Assembly (NCBI GenBank): GCA_036936605.1 | Contig: JAUPFV010000003.1 | Location: 105,595,278-105,659,277 of the forward strand | DNA length: 64,000 nt | Source: Limnanthes douglasii subsp. nivea | Taxonomy: Eukaryota > Streptophyta > Magnoliopsida > Brassicales > Limnanthaceae | Direction of reading: 5' to 3' | In this document: positions 10,312 to 22,647 of the stretch, piece after piece | How positions within the stretch are numbered: the first letter of the stretch is position 1 | Layout of the letters: each line of letters starts with the position of its first letter | Program-made: the position numbers and the translations under genes | Notes under the pieces: model-generated | What the model saw: only the letters and a program-made list of their open reading frames with translations | Database searches by the model: none | What the model was told of the DNA's origin: nothing

Positions 10312-13300
10312 ATACAATAACAAATGAGGTAATAAAGTCAAGATGTCGTAAGGTAAAAAAAACGTAAGCAACTCAAATAACATGCTCTGATGACGAGGTG
10401 GGAGTTAGGTGACTCCAAGATCGAATTGGGAATCCAAACTCCTAGCTCCACACTATACTGGAAGGACCTGCAAAGGTAGATATAGAGATTTGTTAGTTTC
10501 TGTTAGTTTTACTAAGTCCAGGCAAGCTTGGTTCCAAGGAATCTATATCGGAGATCCGATAAGATTTTGAAAGATATCATGGAAGCCATGGCTGGGGAGG
10601 ATCCAAATATTCTTGAATTACGTTCTTTCCAAACATGGTAAATGACCGCGTTGAAACAAGTGCGCCAAATACAATGGTCTCGTGAATTAGACCATCTTGA
10701 CGCCTCGAGGATCCAAGCTTGCCAAGAAGAGGAATGGAAGGGGAAGCCAAGTTTGATAGTAATATAAGACCAAATATTCTGAGCGAAAATACATTCATAG
10801 AGGATATGAGATATAGATTCCGGTTCAGAACAACAAAGGGCACAAGAAGCAGGGGTGCTGATACCCCAACTAATGAGCTTGTCTCTGGTGACAAGTTTTC
10901 CCTGAATAACAAGCCATGTTATAAATGAGTGACGAGGAATGTTATATTTGTTCCATACTAACCCCGCCCATCCTTTTACTGGGATAGACTGACGAATGGT
11001 GTTGTAAGTGGCTTGAATCAAGAATTTGTTGCCTCCATCCTTTGTTACCCATAAGGGAGCGTCCCTCAATAAAGTGTTTGGGTGGGGGAGAGAGAGGATA
11101 AGATGGTTGATTTCTTCCAGATGCGCACTACTTCGGGCCCTTGCCGATCTCAAATTTGCTGGCCACTTCCATTATCAATTTGAGATGATGTCGGAAACTT
11201 TTAGATTGTTTCCCAAACGAGAGTCACAGATTATGTCAGGGCCGTAGTGGATTGCCAGAGGCTTTGAGAGAAGCCACGGGTCATGCCAGAGAGAAGTGGT
11301 TCTTCCATTTCTGATTGCCACCCTGTACAAATTAATAGCCAAAGGGCGAAGACGAATAATTTTCCTCCATATCCAAGAGGGGAGGAGCCAATAAAAACGT
11401 TCCAAAAACGTTTATTTTTAATCTTTTCAGTTTTAATCCATTCACACCACATTGAATGGTTCTGATTACTAACAATAGACCAGAGGTGCTTAAGGACAAC
11501 CGCTTGATTCTAGATTTTTAGGTCTAGGATCCCAAGGCCGTCCTCTTTATAAGGATTAGTAACAGTATACCAGGCCACTTTGGCCCCATGAATTTTCATA
11601 GCAGAGCCAGACCAAAGGAAACGACGAAGGTATTGGCTTAGCTCTTTAATTATCCTAGAAGGGAGAATGAAAATTGAAGACCAATAAATATGTCCTGCAA
11701 AAAGGACCGATTTGATTAGCTGGAGTCTTCCCGCATAGGAGAGATGTTTGGAAGTCCAAGAATCAATACAGGAGGTTATTCTGTGCAGAAGGGGACGACA
11801 ATCAGTGTGAGTAAGCCTACCAGTGAGAAGAAGGACGCCCATGTATTTCACTGGAAGGGAGACTTCAGGGAAGTTCAATATAGGCATCAGATTCGATCTA
11901 AGATGATGGTCAATTCGAGAGAAAAATATGTGACTTTTCAATGAATTGACCTTAAGGCAGAGAGAGAATGGAAATCCTCCAGAGCATATTTGATGAGATT
12001 AAGGGAAATGATATCACCATGACAGAAGATCATCAGTTCATCTGCAAAGCAGAGATTAATGATTTTCTGTTTGTGACATTTCCAATAGAATCGGGAATTC
12101 TCATATTGACTTTTCTCTTTGAGGATGCCAGAAAGTACTTGCATAACGAGTACGAAGAGGAGAGGGGAGATGGGGTTACCTTGTCTGAGACCTCTTTTGC
12201 CTTTGAACTTACCATGAAGGTCTCCATTAATTAATATAGAGTAAGAGAGGGAGGAGATGCACTTTACAATCCATGTGATAATCTTTTCCGGGAATTACAT
12301 CGCTACAAGAATGTCAAGAATGAGGTGCCATCAGACATTATCAAAGGCTTTCATGATATCAATTTTAAGAGAAATTCTTTTGCCCCTACCCTTAGCTTGA
12401 TAACCCCTCAGCAGCTCTTGGGATAAAAGAATGCTATCAGATATGTTCCTTCCCGCAACGAAAGCTGAATGAGAAGAATCAATGAGGTAAGGAAAGGCGA
12501 ATTTGAATTTAATAGCCAGAATTTTGGAAATGATTTTATAAACGACATTGCATAATAAGAGCGATAGAAGTTGCATTCCAGGACTCATTCATAGATCCAG
12601 AGAGGAAGAACTCTTGGATACCCTTGCAAATGTCAGGGCCAACTATGTTCCAAGTTGATTTAAAAAAGCTAGATTTAAATCCATAGAGCGGATTTAATTT
12701 CCGAACAAGTAATCTCGCGGATCATTAACTCTTTATCAGAGTTATTTACTCTAGACTTTATCAGAGAAGAGACGTTTTCAAGACCTGGGTAGGAATCAGG
12801 ATGCTTAGTACCCAAAGAGTTCTAAAAAACGTTTACCATGACTTTGGAAACACCAGCCGCGGAAAAGATAATGACACCTTGGTCGTTAGAGATCGAGATA
12901 ATTTTATTGCGGAATAACCGGGCTTTGATACTTTTATGGAAGAATTTAGTATTCTTGTCCCCCAGCTTAATCCAATTTTCTCTCGATTTTTGCTTAAAAA
13001 ATGATTCTTCAGCACGACTAAGGAAAATGAAAGATGCAGCAGCCTCATTTTCGATTATGACTAAACGAGGGTTGAGAGGATCAGAGGCTAAATTATCTTG
13101 AGCCTCAAACAACCATATTTGAGCTTTAGAGACTCTGGAGGATATGTCACTAAACTCCGAACGATTAAGTCGGGCAAGCTCAGATTGCAATCTCACGAGC
13201 TTATCTGAAACCCTTTTCATTCCCGAGGAAGAAGAAGGAAAGTTCCAACTATTAGAAACAATATCCTTGAACTGCGGGTGAGATTGCCACATATTGAAGA

Positions 13301-13378
13301 AATCACTACAAATAATAAACCCTAAATCTTAGATTCAGGAGTACTATGCTATAACGAAAAGAGAGATAATAATGCATT
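10243..13378 (-). mobile_element. 5'-truncated L1-type LINE
   Basis: The insertion is bounded by near-identical copies of ATAT(T-run)GTGATTCTTT at 10222-10242 and 13379-13401, a target duplication of about 20 bp of the length usual for LINEs. A short T-run on the plus strand at the left end corresponds to the 3' tail of a minus-strand element. Only the second ORF is present and its endonuclease part is missing, so the copy is 5'-truncated at about 13378, the usual outcome of incomplete target-primed reverse transcription. Confidence 0.85.
10512..13292 (-). pseudogene. LINE ORF2: reverse transcriptase and zinc-binding (zf-RVT) part
   Basis: The remnant reads from 13292 (linker ahead of RT, with REN W I K L G D K N T K F F H-type text) through RT pieces at 12588-12331 (ISKILAIKFKF, SAFVAGRNISDSIL, KIDIMKAFDNV), 12144-11938 (NLCFADELMIFCHG, the FADD-like box with Asp-Glu) and 11941-11510 (LPVKYMGVLLL, YAGRLQLIKSV). 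The end (11405-10512) is the zf-RVT domain with HSFITWLVIQGKLVTRDKL and CALCCSEPESISHIL. At least five frame breaks divide it. This order is typical of plant non-LTR ORF2. No EN domain and no C-terminal RNase H are seen. Confidence 0.9.
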
Positions 13379-13401
13379 ATATTTTTTTTTTGTGATTCTT
13401 T

Positions 13402-15171
13402 CCGTTTATCACTGTAGATCATAAACTCTAAATATTATTTAGAGTATCCTAAACATTGGTTGATCTTCTATTTTCTTTTCTCGTTTGGTTTTTCATATAG
13501 AACAAAACATCTACAATTTTAATATCGTTTTCGTTCTGTGGTCCATCACACCACAATTATCTCCAGATAATCTACCATTTTTATCTATATTACTGAATTT
13601 TATTATATAATTGATTTTCGTTCCGTGGTCCATCACACCACAATTATCTCGAGATAATCTACCATTTTTATCTGTATTACTGAATTTTATTATATAATTG
13701 AGTGGCTGGTATTTCGATTCTAAAATTCTAAAATTCTAAAATTCAAACATTCTTTTTATTTTTATTCTTTTATTCGGTCAAGATTGTCCTACTTATAGAC
13801 TTTCCCGTTATATTTTTTTATTTTGAATATTATACATATCTTTTTTATTTTAAATATCAAACGTTATTCAAATCTGTATTCCCATGTGTTTACTTTCAAA
13901 TATTCTCTTCGACCCCCACATACTTACACTTACATACATGTTTGAATATTTATCAAGAGATCAAATCATATCCGCACTACAACTCCGTTACCATGTTGCC
14001 AATTTTTGTTCGGTAGTGCTAATTTGGAAACCTATTGCGTCACATTAAACTTTTTTCTCACTATCGCCATCAATATTTCAACCCTTAAAAGCACAGGTAA
14101 TTATTATTATTTATAATGCCAGTTCAATGTTCATGTCCAAATATAATGGCTAATTAGTTGGCAAATCTAGTAAACCTGTGCTTATTGCATTAGATGATTT
14201 GTTTGAAGAATATTTTGGTATGTCCAATCGCTAATGCAAGTCGATAGATCACAAAAGTTTTATATATCTTTTAGGTATTCTAGTGGGATTCTGGCCTTAT
14301 AAATCTAGAAAGATACAGAAAGAAATACCACTGCTTAAATTTTGGATTAAAAAATAAAATTAAATAAAAGGAAACATTGTATGATCATCAAACTCTATGA
14401 CAAGAAGAAAAGTCGTTAAAAGCAAATCTGGACTGATAGAGGAATCTAATAATGCTCGTCAATCTAGCTAGCTTTTAGGATATGATTAGCACGGGAAAAT
14501 TAGTTTATTAATTAGGTTTAGATTTAAATTATGAAAACCATGCATATATGTTGCTAAGTGTTAGACATGAAAATATAAAGAAGTATACTTTTAGTATAAT
14601 TATTAGATATGTATTTGCAAATAAAGCGAGAGACCTTTGCCGAAATGGATACATGTCTAGCAATTCAGAGAGGGCTGATTAAATATGGAAATTGAGATAG
14701 CAAAGTAATGCACTAAATAGTAGTGTATATATTAATAATGGTTAAGGGTACAGTTTAATGGTACATTATTTCAACCAATACAAAGACCATATAGTTCTTC
14801 ATAACAATTGAAAATTACAAATGTTGTTATGGTGAACGATAAGTTTGCCGTGGCGTAATGTAATGCGGTCTAAAGTTACTATTTGATTTTTGTGATTTAA
14901 TCGATATTTATAAATTAATAGTCATAATCATTTAATATTTTACTTGTCGCGATAAATATTGTTGTTAGTGGCGACAACTAATATATATATATATGAGTTT
15001 TTATACTATTTTTTAATATACTGATAATGGGTTAGAAAAATATGAAACCAATAAATTAGTTCGATGTAAGAAAAGGTGGATCATATTAATTAGAAAGTAT
15101 TAAATTAGATTTATATTTATTGTAAAGTAAATATAGACATTAAGATTGATGGACTATTACACTAGTTACAA

Positions 15172-15211
<40 letters not shown>

Positions 15212-15306
15212 TTAGGTGTTATTAGTCCTATTATATTAATTATAGTCATAATTATAATCATATGATGACATTAGGTGTTTTATGACTCGTCATTTATTAT
15301 AATTGT
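13402..15306. other. AT-rich intergenic sequence without gene
   Basis: I see no coding region. A near-perfect tandem duplication of an 87-bp unit lies at 13528-13701, and TA-rich tracts occur at 14980-14995 and 15173-15207. The rest has no feature I can support. Confidence 0.6.
13528..13701. repeat. Tandem duplication, 87-bp unit
   Basis: Unit 1 (13528-13614) and unit 2 (13615-13701) both begin TTTTCGTTC and contain GTGGTCCATCACACCACAAT, differing at only a few positions. The inner word GTGGTCCATCACACCAC is itself nearly palindromic. Confidence 0.9.
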
Positions 15307-17030
15307 TCATTTAGAGCAGAACTCTGATAAAACATCGACTAATACTTGGGCCTTTATTAGAGGGAAGGATGTTGGTATAATTATAGTGTGTGCTTGAAAG
15401 TACGGTTTTATTTTCCTAGCTACTACTATCAATGTTATAGCTAAAATTTCTAGTTGCAAATATTTATTTTGTATGGGTAGTATAAGTTTACTAAAATAGT
15501 GCACAACTTTGGACTCTCTTCATTCCTCTTGATTAATCATCGCACATGGTTCAGTAGATCTCTACAGATTTATTCTTTATTTTTCATAATTGAATCATAC
15601 ATGGTTCCTTGTTTAACTCATTGTCTAAATGCTCCTACAAGCACCATATTTTGGCAATCTTGTATACGTGATTTGTTTTAACGAATCGTTTAGTATAGTC
15701 CCTTAGACTTTCATTATCTCTTTGGTTGCAATGAACTATATAGTCTACCTATTTTTAAATTTCTTTTGAACCCACAAAGTGATTCTGAAATGCGTTTTGA
15801 AACACTTTGTAATTTTTTATACAACCTTTTAGGAGACTACTGAACCATTGCATTGTTGTTCCCTTTAGAGTCATGATAAAAGCTCGACACTTTATTCCAT
15901 CATCAATTTCATATTATGGCATTTTGTTGTTGAATTGTTTGATGTGGTGTTCCGTATCTCTTTTACCATCGTATTTGTCCATCTTATGGTTTCATAGAAC
16001 GAAGCCATGACTCGAAATAATATATTTGGGGCCAATGGAGACTCTTCATCTGCTTGAGGTGCTTCATCATCATAATAGTCATCTAGAACATACATGAAGG
16101 GGTAAGCTTGTCGGAACCATGTTCTTTTTGAATTTGCGCCCTTAATTTTGACATTTTGCTTCAGCTTATTCACATACATGTATGAATCTAGGTATATGTA
16201 GTCTGGTTAATACCGTGGGATGACATGCATCCATCCAGACATCCTATATTGTTGTTGCCATAGGTAGGATATTATGAATATCCCGATGGGATTCCGTTTT
16301 TGTTTTGGGGAATACTTGGTGGAGCACATTTGCTTAGATAATCGGCTGGTATATAGTAAGATAACATGATGAAGACTTGGTGGGATGGAACATATCTTGG
16401 TATTATTCCTACTATTGGTATCAACCTCGTCTTCCTAATTTGTTGGATTATTGTGTTTTTATATTTTTCGATCCTACGCTCTCATCTACTTTTCTCCCTT
16501 CTATCATAATTTGATATCAGAGTCAGGTTCTCATTTTATTTATGCATCGTTTCATCACCTTTGATATCTATAGTTGAATCTTTGGTTCGAGCTTTCTATT
16601 TTTTTCGTGTTTCCCTATAGGTCTTCTCGTTTTTCTATTTTTTTAAATCCATCCTGCAACATTCTCGGGGTAGCATCATCTTCTTCTTCATCAATTGTGT
16701 TGAATGTCTGAATGAACTATTTGAGTCTTAAAGCTTGCTATAATAGTCAATCCGACAATTGCGGAAATTTTCTTGCTTGTTCGTCCTCAACTGTTGGGTC
16801 AGCGCTTGATCTCAGTTGGAGGTATCGCCCAGTCATTTTCGACAGCTGGGGCCTCAAACATAAGGGCATTCAGTGGTTTATTTGATAGACAAACCATCTT
16901 CATCTCCTCATCGACTAACATATTAATGTTTTCAATGACGTTTAACATCTTCTTTTTCAGATTTTTGGGTTGTTATGATCTTAATGAGAGTAAAAAATTT
17001 GATTCTCACAAGCGACGCCAATTGACGTTG
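15307..17030 (-). pseudogene. Element F: collapsed Ty3/gypsy remnant, gag joined to RNase H
   Basis: Read on the minus strand, a primer-binding-like word TTGGCGTCGCTTGTGAGAAT (17007-17026) is followed by a decayed gag leader and gag core (16179-15505, with KCHNMKLMM and, near 15700, ESLRDYTKRFV). Directly after it comes RNase H text (15504-15307: ILAITLIVVARKIKPYFQAH, then KAQVLVDVLSEF). Protease, RT and the region between the two RNase H motifs are absent, so large internal deletions joined the ends. Sequence to the right of 17031 (TGATAAATTGG...) may be its 5' LTR; no second LTR was found. Confidence 0.7.
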
Positions 17031-19849
17031 ATAAATTGGATCGATAGGTTTAATTAATATATTAATAAGATTTAAATTTGATTGAGTTAGAGGTGGAAGA
17101 ATAATAAAGATGAATAACGTAAGTAAGAACACAAAATCAATAGTGAAAAATGCATTAATTTTGTTGATTAATGTTAGATTTTTATATATAGATCGTATTA
17201 CAATAAATGTCTCTTTTATATTGAAAAAATAATAGATATAGTTATCTAACTACTAAAATATTTATTTGAGTGTGTAAATTTATACATCTTTCAGAAATTT
17301 ATAAATCCATGGATTTGGACGCGACTAATTACACTTTTACCATTGATATATTATTTCTTTTCAAATAAAAACAATATAATTTATCTTATTTTATAAATAT
17401 GAGTGATAAATTTTATGAGATAAGAAAAAATAATAATATAAAACATAATAAATATGAAATATTTAAACAACCCGAACTTTTAAACCACCGCAACATAAAA
17501 TTAGTTAGTATTTGATAACATTTAAACATATAATAAAATATTTATTTTTAACGAAGTTAAAGTTAGAATAGTTTCGCCTAACGATGTGGACAAAAATAAT
17601 AGTATTATTTTAGGAGTGTTAGAATATGTTATATTTGAATATCTACTAACTGCAATTTTGACAATTTCTATTGTATTGTTAATCTTTTATAAGCGTACTA
17701 TTTTTATTGACAATTTCTATTGTATTGTTAATTTTTTATAAGCGTACTATTTTTACAGTTTGGCATCTAAAGTTGTTTTTTAGGCATGCCCTTGACATCA
17801 AATCACTTTCTAGCGGACCAATACCTCAAAGACTTAGTGTAGTGACATGTTTTACTTTAGGGTTGTTGCAAATACAATGGCGATTATGGTCTTAACAAAC
17901 GCATGTAAGAGAGGATAAACAATAATTTTGAAAAAAAAGTTGACAATATCATTTTATATCCAAAAAATCACCTTTGTACATAAGAGAAAGTAGGATAAAA
18001 ATCACCATAATTTGCTTACTAAGTGTCGCGGAATAGCTTTTTATATTTATTTTTTATTAAATATATCATTTTTATATTAATCCAATATCCCTAAATAGTT
18101 TTTATATGTTTTTCTAATATCACTAAATAATTTATCATGGTCGGACGAATTTATATTTTTAATTTTCATAATTAAACACAACGATTAAAATGCAGTATTG
18201 TTAAAGTATATAAAATACAGTTTTAACACAAAGATAAACATAAAAACAGTAAAGTACGATGATTAATATAAATGAAAAATTTGTAGTGATATTTAACCGG
18301 AAAATTATAGGGTTCGTTAAATTTTTTTAACAAATTCAATCAAATTAAAACTAATTAACTTGTGGCTTCGGTCATGCTAATCAACCTATGTGCCCATTGT
18401 TTTGTGTCCCCATTTTGGACTAACCAATAGGGTCCATATATTTAGTAAACACTCGCTTGATCACAGAGGACGCCTTTTATAAAATTTGATATAATTATTA
18501 TTTTTATCTTTTACAAGCCATGATTTATCCCACTTTGAGTCTACTAGTATATCACCTTTCTAGCTCACTTTATGTCATTTTTTTCCTTCTTTTTTTATTA
18601 AAAAGTTGGAACTATTTTGACACAAAAGAGAATGAAAGATTTTATATGTTTCTAAAATATTTTTCCTAGACCAATTAAGGTGGGGAACATATTCATATGG
18701 GGGTTTGAATATATTAAAAAATAAATTGTATTCTGTTCATGTATGAGCCTAAAAATTAGTCCAAACTTTTAAAATACAAACAACTTTGAATTTTTCACAA
18801 GATTGACTCCTAGACTAAGGAAGATTATAGAGTATGCATATGTGTGTAAATATATTAGACTAGTTAAAGATTTAGGGATTTTGTGGGTCACATATATATT
18901 GTATTACATGTATGAAAAAAAGGAAAATTACATATTTTGTAGAGATCTAGTAAGTTTGATATAATTTTCCATGGCATCACTAGGGGTTGTTTCATTGACT
19001 TTATGGGTTGGTGTTAGTGTTATTGAGGTGGAAATAAACAGATAAGGAGTGTTAGAAAAGAGAAAGAATAATAAAAAGGTGGTTTTGGTAATGTCCCTTC
19101 TAGAATTGACCACCATGAAAAATAGAAAAGGTAGTATTATTCTTATTATTATTATGTCTTTGCTTAACTATTGTTTTTGGCCCCCCATTCTGTTCTTCTT
19201 CCTTTTCATACAAAAGTAAGAAACTAAAAGTAATGGATTCAACATAACACACACACTAACTCTCAGCTATACCTTATCTTAAATGTTATGGCATGTGCTT
19301 GTGAGGAGTATCTAGACATGCATCACCTTTCTAAAACTAGCTTCTTCTTTTTTCTCTTTAAAGACATAATGAGTAAAGACCAATCCTATTATTCACAAAA
19401 ATATTTCATGAATTCATGTACCTTGCATAGGTATTACATTATTTGACAGCTATTCGCTCGAACAGATTCGGTCATGTACATGCCGAATTCGCGACACTTG
19501 AGCGGAATGGCCCGTGTAGATGTAGTAGGATCCATATGTTCTTGAAAAAGATGTTTTAACATTACTCTTAATCTCAATCCTCATGTTTATGAGGTACAAT
19601 GAGGGTTGAAAGATTGTGAGGTTATGGATAACCTCATGATTTGATGAATCCTACAAGATCAGATCGATTAGTCTATGTTACGACTTGTAAGTTAGTGTTT
19701 GATTAGTAATTTCAACACATTTGATGTCCAATCTTTCTTTCAATTTAAATTGAAAGCTGTGATTTGAATCATAAGTCTCAACATGATATGATAACATAGA
19801 GTAACTATAACCTCATATTTTTTTAGTGGACCAAATTGATTGTTTTTCT
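17031..19849. other. AT-rich intergenic sequence without a supported gene
   Basis: The left few hundred bases may be an LTR of element F. A 49-bp tandem duplication lies at 17660-17757. The stretch 18360-18600 and the pyrimidine-rich part around 19140-19420 look like generic upstream or leader sequence, but I find no ORF that I would defend. Short ORFs here have no recognisable domain. Confidence 0.5.
17660..17757. repeat. Tandem duplication, 49-bp unit
   Basis: Units 17660-17708 and 17709-17757 both begin GACAATTTCTATTGTATTGT and end near AAGCGTACTATTTTTA, with one or two differences. Confidence 0.9.
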
Positions 19850-22050
19850 TGAGGGGTCAGAATTTAAATTTTTGGGAAAATGTTGCTAGTGTCAAACTTT
19901 CAGAAACTGTTTTAGGTTGATTTAAAAAATTCAACTTGGAAAAGGTTTGGCTGTATTTTTGTAAAATCTTGAAATACAAAGCAGCTGTTATCTGAAATAA
20001 GAAAATCATGTACAACGAAACAAAATGCAAACTATTAGAAAGGCTGAACAAAGATGTACCTTGTCACGGAAAAGTGAACCTCCAAATGGGTCTTGGCTGA
20101 GTCTCAATTAGCAATCTCAATCTTCAATCCAGCTACAAGATGCAATCAAGTTGGCATTATTAGTAGGAGATCTAATCCCTATGCGGCTATTGCCTTGCCT
20201 TTTTGATAAGCTCCGTTGATCTATAGAAACATAAGTCTCTTTTGGTCTTAAAATTTCGGAAAATTTTTCGTTTCTAGTTACGTAGATACTTACAAACGAT
20301 GAAATTATTTCCACAACTTCCTTCATATCTCTCCGCTCAAATGTTTTATACTCTCAACTTTCAAGCTTCGGAGTAACAAAAAGACCCTCTCACTCCATGG
20401 CTTGAAAAATTGTGTTTGAATAATATATGACAAAACAGTATTGATTCAAATTCGATTATATTAGACTGCAAGCATGGAGAATGTGGGTAGCGCCTGATAC
20501 AAGATCAAAATAGGACTTACAAATTTAGTACTGATAATATAGAACCGTAAGGAGAGACGAATCAGAACAAGTCATGCTATCTCATTTCTCATCCACCTAA
20601 AACTTGACATCTAAATCAACCATGGTAATGCAGACATTAAATACACAGTTGAATATTTTCTTTAAAGTAGTTCAGGTTTTTAATTTAGAATGTCCGCGAC
20701 ATTACCATTCGTAATCAGTGATAGTAACATTTGATCCGAATTCTAGGCAAGCTTATCCTGGATGCCATATCAGCAAAATTCCAACGAACTAGATATAGTA
20801 TAGACTGCAAACTTACCACGGGACCCGTGTTTTCACCCAAAGAGTAATCACCGAACGACATCAAATCAACTAACATATATAAAGAACCGATCATATTTCT
20901 ATATTTGTAATCGACTGCAGCCTTATAGAGTCAGGTAGCTCCTCCCTGACCTTATTTTAACATTTTAATTTCGAGAATTTGGTCCATTAATTGAGATTGA
21001 AAAAATGAAATACGAAATATAGGCAGAGTAATCGACAACCGAACAAACCCATAACTCAAGCAATGGTACGAATCTAGCGTAACCTGACAAGGAATCCGAT
21101 TTGCAACATAACAAGGAAAGTTTGAACAGACTATACAGTAAATACAATTGGACTGAAGAAACTGGTAATAACGAACATGTCTGCAACAAAGTATTATACA
21201 AAAGTTGTAAAAATTTCTTTCAACAATGGATGGTAACTCTAGCCAAAAGATGAACAATACAAGTTACATATGTATGCAGCTGCAGCCAAGAGCCTGATTT
21301 TTTACATGAGCTTGCATACTCAATTTCGCAGAACAGGTAACATCGATTGTTACTAATAGTAACAAACCAATAACAAACTGTGATGTTTCAGAATCAGCTA
21401 CACTGATTCAACCACCACCATGATGTAAAACATTGACACATCTCTCACATAAACTTGTTATTTTGTGTCTGTACTAGAAAACATAAACATGCATGCATAA
21501 TAATAAAGCAAATGGCCTATGTTTTACATGATGGTTGTGGTTGAATGATGTCAAGTTAGAACAACGACAAACAATTGAGTTCTTTCAATCAGCGTAGTGA
21601 TGTCTGATGCGATATACATAATTCTCGTGAAATTCAAGGAAGTAATTCAGAATCTGGTGAATTTAGTGAAGTGCGATGGAAATTTAATTCGATTCGTGTG
21701 AATTTCAGTGTCACAGAATTCATGAATTCTAGCTAAAGCGCAAGAAATCACACACATAACTACAATTAGGAGTCAGAAGGCATGAAATGTAACACAGCGG
21801 TAGAACTAAAAGCAAAACATGAAAAGTAATAACAGCGACTTTGATTAGAGCTTTACTGGAATGAAACAAAGCACCTGGTGGAGGGATGATCAGCGATGTC
21901 GTTCTCCGGTTTGGCGTCCGATGAGTAATAGCACCTCCATCTCGAACAGTAATCAAGGAGTGCTCTGTAAATCGAATAACGGGTCGGGTCAATGTAGGTT
22001 TGGGTGTACGTTTGGGCTTTCTGTTGTCAAAGTAGTAGCCCAAATTTAGA
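19850..22050 (-). other. Possible spliced transcript of unknown nature
   Basis: Weak gene-like signals lie on the minus strand: an ATG at 20326 opens 11 codons (MKEVVEIISSF) that end exactly at a consensus donor GTAAGT (20293-20288). Another donor-like GACAAG/GTACAT lies near 20055 and an acceptor-like TTATTTCAG near 19995. Further upstream, 22050-21850 is less AT-rich and contains short ORFs. I cannot join these into one protein and recognise no domain. It may be a decayed gene, a long noncoding RNA or chance. Confidence 0.25.
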
Positions 22051-22159
22051 CAAGACCAGACACGTCGATACCATAAGCTACTTACGAAGAGTACGAGAGA
22101 CGGTCGAACTTATGTTAAATATTTAAACCTAAAAAATCTTAGGTTAGTTTTTTTTTTTT

Positions 22160-22647
22160 CAAACGAAAGATTAGATTAAAGATAAAACTAAAAGTGGCAC
22201 GAACTAAAGCTAGATAAACATTTAGTCCTAAAATTAGGCGTTTAAATTTGGCCCTAAAATTTGATAACATGAATTGATATATTTTCCAATCGATTTGAAA
22301 ATGGCTATAAAACTATGTGGAGGAGTCAATCTGATTTGTCAAGATCTAATCCAATATCAAGCAAAGATTTTTTTCACAGTAAACTTCTAAACAATTCCGG
22401 AGTCAATGGTAAGGTGTTCAGATCGTCGATCAAATCCGTCAATAGTTCTAAAGTCGGGATCTAGCTTCTTCAAGTTAGTATCTGCACACTTTCTGATTAG
22501 TGTCATCTAGGACATCAACATTGATTGAACCATCAGTTTGAAGGTAACTTGTTACAAGATTATAGAACAACGGAAAAAGCTGCGAGGAGAGTACTAGTAG
22601 AAACTATAAGTTGAAGGTAAGAAAAGCATTATTCATTTGAGTTAGTA
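22160..22647 (-). other. 3' untranslated region of the split LINE
   Basis: This is the noncoding part between the ORF2 stop at about 22648 and the T-run at 22148-22159. I see no ORF or structured RNA here. Confidence 0.6.

Noticed and set aside
10084..10383. 99-residue hydrophobic minus-strand ORF
   Set aside because: It spans LINE 3' UTR, the target duplication and flanking sequence, so it cannot be one gene.
10719..10928. Plus-strand ORFs inside the 10.5-13.3 kb LINE
   Set aside because: They are shadows of the minus-strand ORF2, which has recognisable RT and zf-RVT motifs throughout.
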